Shown here: positions 1-6,587 of the stretch, piece by piece
Numbering within the stretch: the stretch's first letter is position 1
Layout of the letters: each line of letters begins with the position of its first letter
Source of the DNA: Acidobacteriota bacterium
GTDB lineage: Bacteria; Acidobacteriota; Terriglobia; Terriglobales; Acidobacteriaceae
Length of the DNA stretch: 10,778 nucleotides
Reading direction: 5' to 3'
Assembly: GCA_019510535.1 (NCBI GenBank)
Contig: JAEKKE010000184.1
Coordinates: 1 to 10,778, forward strand
Notes under the pieces: generated by a model
Told to the model about the DNA's origin: nothing
The model's input: the letters and a program-made list of their open reading frames with translations, nothing else
Database searches by the model: none
Translations under genes and position numbers: made by a program

Positions 1-192
1 GACTGACCGGCCAAGCGCGTATACGAACGCGCCGAAGACCATCGGCAAACCAGCTATCAGAAATAACAGGGAGTAGACGACGAGCTCTCCCCGTTTCGGT
101 TGCGCCAGGCTGGAGTGGCGGAAAGAAGTATGAAGGACGATACCAAGGAGAATATTTACCAGGCAGTACACAATGATGGTCCCAGACGACAT
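1..192 (-). CDS. Small integral membrane protein, N-terminal part (gene cut by window edge)
   Basis: An uninterrupted reading frame of 64 codons starts at the ATG at 192-190 and runs off the left edge, so only the N-terminus is visible. Two hydrophobic segments, about residues 5-22 (TIIVYCLVNILLGIVL) and 36-58 (VVYSLLFLIAGLPMVFGAFV), are separated by a short polar basic loop around HSSLAQPKRGE. This is the pattern of a small multi-pass inner-membrane protein. The start is supported by a purine-rich ribosome binding site, AAGGGGGA, 10 bases upstream. The family is not recognisable from this fragment, and no function is proposed. It shares the strand of the DUF427 gene but lies 115 bases downstream of it, so it may have its own promoter. 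Confidence 0.6.
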   Translation of the reverse strand, partial: MSSGTIIVYCLVNILLGIVLHTSFRHSSLAQPKRGELVVYSLLFLIAGLPMVFGAFVYALGRSV

Positions 193-202
193 GGAAACTG
201 AG

Positions 203-210
203 TCCCCCTT
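203..210 (-). promoter_or_regulatory. Ribosome binding site for the membrane-protein gene
   Basis: Read on the minus strand this is AAGGGGGA, a good Shine-Dalgarno match 10 bases before the ATG at 192. Bases 203-207 (tcccc) can pair with 216-220 (gggga) across an 8-base loop, which would hide the site in the mRNA. The hairpin is short and may be accidental. Confidence 0.45.
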
Positions 211-307
211 CCATAGGGGATAAACACTAGTACCTCGGTAATGCATTTCGCAAGAAATTTTTACAAGGTTGTAGTGTGTCGTTTTACTATTTTGGGACTT
301 TTTTTGT

Positions 308-592
308 TTACTTCGAAACTTCGACACCGCGCCAGAATGCGATGTGATGTTTCACCTGGCGCGCAGCCGGTTTCGGGTCTGGATAGTACCAGGCAGCGTC
401 AGGGTTTTCCTGACCGTCGACCACAATGGTGTAGTAGCGAGCCTGCCCCTTCCAGGGGCAGCTCGAGATGGTCGAGCTCGAACGCAGAAACTCACGCTTG
501 ACGGTCTCTTCCGGGAAATAGATGTTACCCTCGACCGTTTCGAAATTGTCACTTTCGGCCAGAAGCTGGCCATTCCATACTGCCTTCGCCAT
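308..592 (-). CDS. DUF427 domain-containing protein
   Basis: This 94-residue protein matches the DUF427 family, a small single-domain fold found in many bacteria and fungi whose biochemical role is not established. The recognisable family features are the CPWKGQARYY stretch (residues 45-54), AWYYPDPKPAA (67-77) and the closing IAFWRGV (84-90). The length is normal for a stand-alone copy, and there is no signal peptide or membrane segment, so it is probably cytosolic. The start at 592 is supported by AGGA seven bases upstream. The gene lies downstream of topA on the same strand but beyond a good intrinsic terminator, so it is probably transcribed separately. The family assignment is fairly sure; the function is unknown. 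Confidence 0.85.
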   Translation of the reverse strand: MAKAVWNGQLLAESDNFETVEGNIYFPEETVKREFLRSSSTISSCPWKGQARYYTIVVDGQENPDAAWYYPDPKPAARQVKHHIAFWRGVEVSK

Positions 593-599
593 GAAAGCG

Positions 600-603
600 T
601 CCT
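600..603 (-). promoter_or_regulatory. Ribosome binding site for the DUF427 gene
   Basis: Minus-strand AGGA lies seven bases before the ATG at 592-590 and supports that start. No convincing -35/-10 pair was found in 604-670; a short inverted repeat (TGGAC-cttA-GTCCA type) sits around 641-654. Confidence 0.5.
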
Positions 604-670
604 AATCTTTTCAACAACTTACAGCGTACTTGGACCTTAGTCCATGCCTATGTTGTATCAGGTTCGGCGC

Positions 671-700
671 AAAAACGAAAGGCCGGGTAACCCGGCCCTT
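671..700 (-). terminator. Rho-independent terminator after topA
   Basis: On the minus strand a near-perfect 10-bp stem, AAGGGCCGGG / CCCGGCCTTT with a TTA loop and one G-U pair, begins 24 bases after the topA stop codon. It is followed by CGTTTTT. The T-run occurs on this strand only, so it ends leftward topA transcription and insulates the DUF427 gene. Confidence 0.85.
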
Positions 701-724
701 CGCATTGGTAAACGCAGTTCAGAT

Positions 725-3571
725 TCAGGCTTCCACCAGAGGACGCGTCTTCTCCGGGTCAGGCCGCTCCAGTTCCTTTGGCGCAGGAGCATCGCCGATT
801 CTCTTCTCGAAGTGGCACTCCGTCGCCGGCTTGGCAGCCTCTTCCCCGGCCTTTGCCTTCCGCTTCGGCAGAGCTTCCACGTTATTTGGGCACACCAGGT
901 AGACGCCGTCCTTCCGTTCGACCTCAAGCAGATAGCTGGAGTTGCACTGGGGGCATGGCCCCGGCACCAGTTTCTGGTTCGAGGTGAAGTCGCACTTCGG
1001 GTAGTTCGTGCAGCCGTAGAAGGTGGTGTTACGGCGCGTACGCCGTTCGGCAATCTTGCCGCCACACTTCGGGCAGGGCACGTCAAGCAGGTTCTGCTTG
1101 ACGTACTTGCACTTCGGATATCCGGAGCAGGAGACGAACTCGCCGTAGGGTCCCTGGCGCTTTACCAGCTCGTTCTTGCCGCACTCCGGACAGATTTCAC
1201 CTGTCGGCTCCGGCGGCTTCTGCTGGACCTTCTGGTTCAGCTTACGGATGGTCTTACACGGCGGGTCGGCGTTGTAGTCCGGGCAACTCATGAACGGGCC
1301 AAAAGGACCGTTCTTCAGCACCATCTGCTTACCGCAGTTATCGCAGTACTCCTCTTCCTGCTCCGCGTCCTGCGCATCGGGCGACGCGAGATCGGGTTTG
1401 TCGGCAAAGTTCTCCTTGGTGAAGTCGCAGGAGAAGGGCTCGATGACGATCTTCTTGGCACGGTCAGAGGCCTGCGCCAAAGCATCGCGGAGCTGGGCGT
1501 TGTCTTCTACCTCTTGGGCGAAGGCCTCCGCGTCATCCACCATGCCCTTTACGGTCAGCGGATAGCCGAGCTTGGCAGTGATCTTCTTAATGGCTGCCTT
1601 CGGATCCTTCTTCACGCTCGAAACCGCAATAGACATCGGTTTCGCCTTCGAGAAGTTAGAACAGGAGAAGAAGCTGCCGAATTTACCCCACTTCAGGATC
1701 AGCGGAGATCCGCACTTCTCACAGACTTCTGTCGTCGGCTTCTCCCAGCGCTTGATCTCCTCCATGTTCTTCTCGGCGACCGTGAGCTCTTGCTCAAAGT
1801 GGTCGTAGAAGCCCTTCAGCAGATCCGTCCACTTCTCTTTGCCATCCTCAACGTCGTCGAGCTCAGTTTCGAGTTGCGCCGTGTAGTCGTACTTGAAGAT
1901 GTACGGGAAGTTCTTGACCAGAAGCTCGGTCACGACCATGCCGATCTCCGTTGGCACAAGCTTCGCCTTCATCTTCTTGACGTAATCGCGCTCCTGGATC
2001 GTGTTGATGATCGACGCATACGTGGAAGGACGGCCGATGCCGAGCTCTTCCAACGTCTTCACCAGCGAAGCCTCATTGAACCGCGGTGGCGGATCGGTGA
2101 ACTTCTGCTGCGGATCGAGCTTGTTCAGATTCAGCCCATCGCCCTGGTTCAGCGCCGGCAACCGGGTTTCGGTATCGTCGGAGTCGTCATCCTGCTTGCC
2201 CGCCTCGTCCTGGGCCTTCTTCGCAACTGCCTGCGGAGCCTCATAGACCTTGAGGAAGCCATCGAACTTCAACACTGATCCGGAGACGCGGAAGTCGTAG
2301 GTCTTATCGCTCTTTGCAGCGATGTCGACCGTGGTCTGATCAAAGACGGCAGGCGTCATCTGGCTGGCCACAAAGCGATTCCAGATGAGCTTGTAGAGGC
2401 GGTACTGTTCGTCGGTCAGATATTTGCGAATTGAATCCGGCGTGTACTCAACATGCGTCGGGCGGATGGCTTCGTGCGCATCCTGCGCATCTTTCTTGCC
2501 CTTGAACTGGTTCGGCGAAGAGGGCAGATACTGCGTCCCGAGCTTCTTACCGATGTAGTCACGTGCCTCGGTGATGGCATCCGGCGAGACGCGTACTGAG
2601 TCAGTACGCATGTAGGTGATGAGACCCACGGTGCCGTCGCTTCCGACATCAATGCCCTCATACAGACGCTGCGCTACACCCATAGTGCGACGGACATTGA
2701 AGCCCAGGCGTCCGGCTGCATCTTGCTGAAGCTTGGAGGTCGTAAACGGTGCGGGCGCATTACGGCGCCGCTCCTTCTTCTCGACCCCACGAACCGCCCA
2801 CGTGGCCTTATTCAGCGCCGCGATGGTAGCGTCCGTAATCTTCTGATCGGGCAGCGCATTCGACAGGAACTGCGCCTTGCCTTCCTTATCTTTGCCATTG
2901 GCTACACGTGCCGGCTCTCCATCGATACCGACCAAACGTGCGATGAAACTCTGTTTGCCGGCTTTCGGAGTTAACTCGGCATCAATGGTCCAGTACTCCA
3001 CCGGCTGAAACGCATTGATCTCGCGCTCACGCTCCACGATCAGCCGCAACGCTACAGTCTGCACACGGCCGGCGGAGAGCCCGCGCTTCACCTTGTCCCA
3101 CAGCAGCGGAGAGATCTGATATCCCACCAGGCGATCCAGGACGCGGCGCGTCGTCTGCGCATCGACCAGATGCTCATCGATATCGCGGGCGTGCTGGAAA
3201 GCGGCCTTTACAGCCTTGGGAGTGATTTCGTTGAAGGTAACGCGCTGCACCCGCTTGCCCTGCGCAGCGGGCGAGATCTGCATCTTCAGGTGGGAGGCAA
3301 TCGCCTCGCCTTCGCGGTCAGGGTCAGGCGCGAGGTACACAGCATCAGCCTTGGAGGCGAGCTTTTTCAGGCGGTCAACGACCTTCTCCTTGCCCGGAGA
3401 GACGATCAGCGTCGGCTCAAAGGTACGTTTCTTGAGCTCTACCCCGATATCGTTCTTCGGCAGGTCCATGATGTGGCCAATTGAGGCCTCCACCGTGTAG
3501 TCGTTGCCAAGATATTTTGCGATTGTCTTTGCCTTTGCCGGGCTTTCGACAATCACCAGTGACTTCGCCAT
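725..3571 (-). CDS. topA: DNA topoisomerase I (type IA)
   Basis: TopA relaxes negatively supercoiled DNA by cutting one strand through a 5'-phosphotyrosine link, and acts in the cytosol on the chromosome. The 948-residue protein opens with a Toprim domain: Glu9 in SLVIVESPAKAKT and the acidic triad Asp83, Asp85, Glu87 in APDPDREGEA. The catalytic tyrosine is Tyr320 in GLITYMRTDS, with Arg322 beside it. The LSAGRVQTVALRLI motif (165-178) and the DAHEAIRPT motif (364-372) are present. The C-terminus has five CxxC zinc-ribbon units starting near 617, 743, 794, 833 and 873. The first lacks its fourth cysteine nearby, and an extra segment of about 74 residues seems to split it. An acidic stretch lies near 454-468. 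The start is supported by GAAGGA six bases upstream. dprA lies 161 bases upstream on the same strand. Confidence 0.97.
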   Translation of the reverse strand: MAKSLVIVESPAKAKTIAKYLGNDYTVEASIGHIMDLPKNDIGVELKKRTFEPTLIVSPGKEKVVDRLKKLASKADAVYLAPDPDREGEAIASHLKMQISPAAQGKRVQRVTFNEITPKAVKAAFQHARDIDEHLVDAQTTRRVLDRLVGYQISPLLWDKVKRGLSAGRVQTVALRLIVEREREINAFQPVEYWTIDAELTPKAGKQSFIARLVGIDGEPARVANGKDKEGKAQFLSNALPDQKITDATIAALNKATWAVRGVEKKERRRNAPAPFTTSKLQQDAAGRLGFNVRRTMGVAQRLYEGIDVGSDGTVGLITYMRTDSVRVSPDAITEARDYIGKKLGTQYLPSSPNQFKGKKDAQDAHEAIRPTHVEYTPDSIRKYLTDEQYRLYKLIWNRFVASQMTPAVFDQTTVDIAAKSDKTYDFRVSGSVLKFDGFLKVYEAPQAVAKKAQDEAGKQDDDSDDTETRLPALNQGDGLNLNKLDPQQKFTDPPPRFNEASLVKTLEELGIGRPSTYASIINTIQERDYVKKMKAKLVPTEIGMVVTELLVKNFPYIFKYDYTAQLETELDDVEDGKEKWTDLLKGFYDHFEQELTVAEKNMEEIKRWEKPTTEVCEKCGSPLILKWGKFGSFFSCSNFSKAKPMSIAVSSVKKDPKAAIKKITAKLGYPLTVKGMVDDAEAFAQEVEDNAQLRDALAQASDRAKKIVIEPFSCDFTKENFADKPDLASPDAQDAEQEEEYCDNCGKQMVLKNGPFGPFMSCPDYNADPPCKTIRKLNQKVQQKPPEPTGEICPECGKNELVKRQGPYGEFVSCSGYPKCKYVKQNLLDVPCPKCGGKIAERRTRRNTTFYGCTNYPKCDFTSNQKLVPGPCPQCNSSYLLEVERKDGVYLVCPNNVEALPKRKAKAGEEAAKPATECHFEKRIGDAPAPKELERPDPEKTRPLVEA

Positions 3572-3577
3572 GGGTCT

Positions 3578-3583
3578 TCCTTC
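3578..3583 (-). promoter_or_regulatory. Ribosome binding site for topA
   Basis: Minus-strand GAAGGA is six bases before the ATG at 3571-3569. Further upstream, 3602-3616 can fold into a GC-only hairpin (GCCGCC-ACC-GGCGGC) in the leader of the message. Confidence 0.65.
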
Positions 3584-3641
3584 TGCGCTTCCAAACCGCC
3601 CGCCGCCGGTGGCGGCCTACTCGCTCTTAATACTGTTGGAG

Positions 3642-3672
3642 AACCTAACACGCCTCCCGGCCCCGCGGTCAA
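3642..3672 (-). promoter_or_regulatory. Possible topA promoter
   Basis: On the minus strand TTGACC (3672-3667) is a good -35 element. The -10 candidates are TTAGGT (18-base spacing) or TAGGTT (19-base spacing) and match poorly. This would place a start site roughly 60 bases before the topA ATG. The -35 is the only persuasive part. Confidence 0.3.
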
Positions 3673-3704
3673 CTGTGGAACATGGCTGCTTCGACGCACT
3701 GCAA

Positions 3705-3734
3705 CACAAAACGTAACGAAACCCGGAAGGGTTC
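3705..3734 (-). terminator. Possible weak terminator at the end of dprA
   Basis: On the minus strand GAACCC-TTCC-GGGTTT forms a six-pair stem overlapping the dprA stop codon, followed by CGTTACGTTTTG. The stem is short and the T-run interrupted, so read-through into topA is likely. Confidence 0.35.
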
Positions 3735-4905
3735 ACACCATCACACGGACGTAGTTTTTGCCCGGTAACTGCCGCACCAGCCCTGCAAGTTCCAGTTCGA
3801 AGAGCGCCGCAAAGATCTCGGCCGGCCCCATCGAACCCTCGAGTTTCTCAATCAACTCATCGAGTTGGACGGCACTATCCATGGCCAGAGCACCGAGCAC
3901 CTGCCGCTCCTGCTCTCCCATTCCCGCCAGCCTTCCCTCTCCGTTGGCTGTGTTCTCGGGAAATAGAGATGCGGTTCCACCCGGCGAGGATTCATCCCCG
4001 GCCGTAAGCTGGGCTCGGACGTCGCTTGGCAGATCCTCCCAAATGTCTTCCCATGTTGCAGTTAGCCGGGCTCCCTGCTTGATCAGCGTATTCGGTCCCC
4101 AGGCGTTCTTGTTGGTCACATTTCCGGGAACCGCGTAGATATCTCGCCCCTGTTCCAGAGCGCAACGGGCCGTGACCCGGGTGCCGGAATACTCTCCGGC
4201 CTCCACCACCAGCACTCCCACCGACATGCCGCTGATAATCCGGTTTCGCACTGGAAAGTTCTGCGGCGCGGGAAAGGTTCCGAGCGGAAATTCGCTTACG
4301 ATCGCCCCGCCTTTGAGCAGGATCTCTTCTGCAAGCCGCTTGTTTTCTTTGGGATAGATCACATCTACACCCGTCCCCCAGACGGCGACTGTCTTTCCGC
4401 CTGCGGTCAGCGCCCCTTTGTGGGCGGCGGTATCGATACCCCGGGCCATGCCGCTCTGGATGACGAGTCCACGTGCGGCAAGATCACGCGCCAGCAGCTC
4501 CGCAATTCCCTGTCCGTAGGTCGAGGGGTGCCGCGTACCGACCACCGCGATTCCAGGCAGGTTCAGGATTGCCGGGTCGCCCCGCAGCCACAGAACTGCG
4601 GGCGGGTCATAAATCTGCCGCAGACGCTCGGGATAAGCCTCATCCTCCGGAGTCAGAAAGGCCACTCCGGCCTCCTCTGCCTTCCGGGCCTCGTCCTCCG
4701 CAGCCGCGAGTGCCCGGCCATCGGCGACAAACTGTGCCGCCGCGGCTGGCAATCCCAGGCCTTCCAGTTCCGTCAGCGGCAGGGTTAACAGGCTCGCGGC
4801 GTCTCCCAGGCGCTGCATCGTACGCCAGCTGCGGATCGCCCCCATACCGGGGGAAAGGATTAGCGCCATCCATGCCAGACGCGCGTCGTTGGTGCACGCA
4901 TTCAT
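3733..4905 (-). CDS. dprA: DNA-processing protein DprA (Smf family)
   Basis: DprA binds single-stranded DNA taken up during natural transformation, protects it and loads RecA; the family is also kept in bacteria not known to be competent. Counting from this start (390 residues), the Rossmann-like core shows AVVGTRHPSTYG (about 120-131), the nucleotide-fold motif SGMARGIDTAAHKGAL (151-166), GTGVDVIYPKEN (177-188), SEFPLG (204-209), PVRNRIISG (218-226) and the EAGEYSGTRVTA stretch (235-245). An N-terminal helical region precedes it, and about 60 C-terminal residues (328-390) look like the winged-helix DprA tail. The ATG at 4905 is preferred because AGGAG lies upstream of it. A GTG at 4926 in the same frame would add seven residues but has no ribosome binding site. 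topA follows on the same strand. Confidence 0.95.
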   Translation of the reverse strand: MNACTNDARLAWMALILSPGMGAIRSWRTMQRLGDAASLLTLPLTELEGLGLPAAAAQFVADGRALAAAEDEARKAEEAGVAFLTPEDEAYPERLRQIYDPPAVLWLRGDPAILNLPGIAVVGTRHPSTYGQGIAELLARDLAARGLVIQSGMARGIDTAAHKGALTAGGKTVAVWGTGVDVIYPKENKRLAEEILLKGGAIVSEFPLGTFPAPQNFPVRNRIISGMSVGVLVVEAGEYSGTRVTARCALEQGRDIYAVPGNVTNKNAWGPNTLIKQGARLTATWEDIWEDLPSDVRAQLTAGDESSPGGTASLFPENTANGEGRLAGMGEQERQVLGALAMDSAVQLDELIEKLEGSMGPAEIFAALFELELAGLVRQLPGKNYVRVMV

Positions 4906-4917
4906 TTTGCTGCTCGG

Positions 4918-4922
4918 CTCCT
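4918..4922 (-). promoter_or_regulatory. Ribosome binding site that decides the dprA start
   Basis: Minus-strand AGGAG lies 12 bases before the ATG at 4905-4903. The spacing is long, but the site falls inside the alternative GTG-initiated extension (4926), which has no such site of its own. Confidence 0.45.
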
Positions 4923-4957
4923 GCACTGCAGTTGTAGATGTGTAGCCACCTTACACC

Positions 4958-5869
4958 ATGCCCAAGACACAAAGTCCAAACGGGACCTCCGCTGGACAGC
5001 GATTGAGTAAACTCGAAAGAGTGGGACGTTTACGTATTTCGGCGATCGGTTTTCTGAACCCTGCACCTCTGCTCTACGACTTTGAGCACTCTGCCAAGCG
5101 AGAAGCTCTCGCGGAACGGTATGACATTCACTACACGCTGCCGTCGAACTGCGCCCAAGAGCTGGCCGAGGGCGAAGCCGATCTGGGCCTGATCCCCATT
5201 GCAGCGCTTGCGACCATCCCCGATCTTCTGATTGTTCCCGGGTGCACAATCGCCTCGCTGCGCCGCGTCCGCTCCATTCAAATCGTAAGCCGCGTTCCTC
5301 TGGATCAGATCCGAACGCTTGCGGCGGACACTTCGTCACGTTCCTCCGTGGCCTACGCAAAGGTCCTCTTCCGGCACTTCCTGGGAACCGACCCGGAGTT
5401 CCGACCGCATGCTCCGCTGGTGGACACCATGCTTGAGCACGCCGATGCTGCCCTGCTGATTGGCGACCCTGCGCTCATCGCCAGTGAATCGCATCCGGTC
5501 ATCGAGATGCGCGCCGGCCAACGTCTCTACTGGTACGACGTCGCCGAAGAATGGACGACGCGCACCGGCCTGCCCTGGGTGGCCGCCATCTGGGCTCTGC
5601 GTGCGGACGCGCTGGCGCAGACCAATGCCGCACTGCTGATCGATGACCTGAACGCCTCCCGTGACGCTGGGCTTGCGCATATCGAAGATCTCGTAACCCA
5701 TTGGAAGAAACGCATCGCCGTCTCTCCCCAGATCATCCGCACCTACCTCACCGAAAACATCCACTACGTTCTCGATGAGCGGTGTATCACAGCGATGAAA
5801 CTCTTCTTCGATCTCGCAGCGGCTACCGAAGCCATTCCACAGGTTCCGGAACTGCGGTTTGTCGAATAA
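4958..5869 (+). CDS. mqnA: Chorismate dehydratase MqnA (menaquinone biosynthesis, futalosine route)
   Basis: MqnA dehydrates chorismate to 3-[(1-carboxyvinyl)oxy]benzoate, the first committed step of the futalosine route to menaquinone. The 303-residue protein has the family layout of a periplasmic-binding-protein-like fold without a signal peptide. An opening strand leads into GFLNPAPLLYDFE (31-43), then EGEADLGLIPIAAL (71-84), the ligand-loop segment AADTSSRSSVAYAKVLFRH (122-140), ALLIGDPAL (165-173) and TGLPWVAAIWAL (203-214). About 24 residues precede the usual family start and no clear ribosome binding site is seen before the ATG. A shorter start is possible, though no in-frame ATG is nearby; a GTG at codon 22 is the main alternative. 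It is divergent from dprA and 57 bases ahead of the DedA-type gene, probably cotranscribed. MqnD is the nearest alternative family, but the motifs fit MqnA. Confidence 0.88.
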   Translation: MPKTQSPNGTSAGQRLSKLERVGRLRISAIGFLNPAPLLYDFEHSAKREALAERYDIHYTLPSNCAQELAEGEADLGLIPIAALATIPDLLIVPGCTIASLRRVRSIQIVSRVPLDQIRTLAADTSSRSSVAYAKVLFRHFLGTDPEFRPHAPLVDTMLEHADAALLIGDPALIASESHPVIEMRAGQRLYWYDVAEEWTTRTGLPWVAAIWALRADALAQTNAALLIDDLNASRDAGLAHIEDLVTHWKKRIAVSPQIIRTYLTENIHYVLDERCITAMKLFFDLAAATEAIPQVPELRFVE

Positions 5870-5926
5870 CAACTTTTCATCTGCCCAACCAGAACTTTGC
5901 AACACAACTCCGCGTCCTAGCAGGAT

Positions 5927-6571
5927 ATGAGGCTCCAGGCCGTCCATTCCCGCCGCGGATTAGTGCAACTTGTAACTGGCATGGGCATGGCGGGACTTTT
6001 CCTTCTGGCCGTGGTGGACTCATCGTTCATTCCTCTACCCATTCCCGGCGCCACGGACATACTGCTGGTCATTCTGGCGGCAAGACACCATGCATGGCTC
6101 TGGATCACCATCGTGGCAACAGCAGGCTCTCTGGTTGGCGGCAGTATGACCTACCACCTGGGCAAGGCGGGCGGCATGCATACGCTTGAAAAGCGTGTCC
6201 CGCCGCGTTACCTGAAACGCATCACCAGCTGGACAGCCAAACATGGGCTTCTTGCAGTCGCCTTGCCCGCGATTCTTCCTCCTCCCGCGCCGTTGACGCC
6301 ATTCCTTCTGGCTGCGGGCGTTCTCCAGGTTCCCCGCAAAAAGTTCTACGCCGCCTTTGGCATCAGCCGCCTGATACGTCATGGCGCAGCGGCTTGGCTG
6401 GGCTACCGCTATGGCCGCCCCATTCTGCGGGGATGGACACACTTCTCTAGCGAGTGGTCCACACCACTGCTGATTGCGCTGTGGGGAGCGCTGATCGTCG
6501 CCTGCGCATGGGGGATCTACCGGCTGGTAAAGCGAGAACGCGGAGAGACGCATCAGCACCTCTCCGCGTAA
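5927..6571 (+). CDS. DedA-family / SNARE-associated (VTT domain) membrane protein
   Basis: This 214-residue polytopic inner-membrane protein resembles the DedA (SNARE_assoc, VTT) family, whose members include lipid-carrier flippases. Family-like features are the N-terminal hydrophobic block with the acidic-proline pair DSSFIPLPIPGATD (31-44), then GSLVGGSMTYHLGKAGG (67-83), which matches the usual glycine-rich GSxxG...YxLGxxxG motif. Hydrophobic segments cover about 17-37, 44-73, 107-132 and 178-198, with a basic tail. The usual arginine-containing FxRxxPxxR motif is replaced by LPAILPPPAPLTPFLLAAG (113-131), so transport function may differ. The start has AGGA only two bases upstream, which is poorly spaced; an internal ATG near codon 19 is an alternative. 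It follows mqnA by 57 bases. Its substrate cannot be told from the sequence. Confidence 0.8.
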   Translation: MRLQAVHSRRGLVQLVTGMGMAGLFLLAVVDSSFIPLPIPGATDILLVILAARHHAWLWITIVATAGSLVGGSMTYHLGKAGGMHTLEKRVPPRYLKRITSWTAKHGLLAVALPAILPPPAPLTPFLLAAGVLQVPRKKFYAAFGISRLIRHGAAAWLGYRYGRPILRGWTHFSSEWSTPLLIALWGALIVACAWGIYRLVKRERGETHQHLSA

Positions 6572-6582
6572 GTAACGATTTT
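6538..6582 (+). terminator. Hairpin overlapping the 3' end of the DedA-type gene, possible terminator
   Basis: A perfect 10-bp inverted repeat, ACGCGGAGAG (6538-6547) and CTCTCCGCGT (6560-6569), with a 12-base loop, lies within the last codons of the gene and reaches into its stop codon. GATTTT follows after about eight bases. It sits at the junction with a convergent gene 16 bases away, which suits a terminator, but the T-run is offset and short. Confidence 0.5.
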
Positions 6583-6587
6583 CAGAT

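Noticed and set aside
344..640. Rightward open frame opposite the DUF427 gene
   Set aside because: The minus-strand protein carries the DUF427 motifs and a ribosome binding site; the rightward frame has neither.
644..2278. Long rightward open frame of 544 codons opposite topA
   Set aside because: It lies wholly antisense to an unmistakable topA. Its composition (Leu- and Arg-rich with no motif) is what the reverse frame of a GC-rich gene gives, and it has no matching ribosome binding site or family features.
4906..4957. GTGTA/TACAC inverted repeat between dprA and mqnA as an operator
   Set aside because: Five pairs around a seven-base gap in a short divergent spacer is not enough to claim a regulator site.
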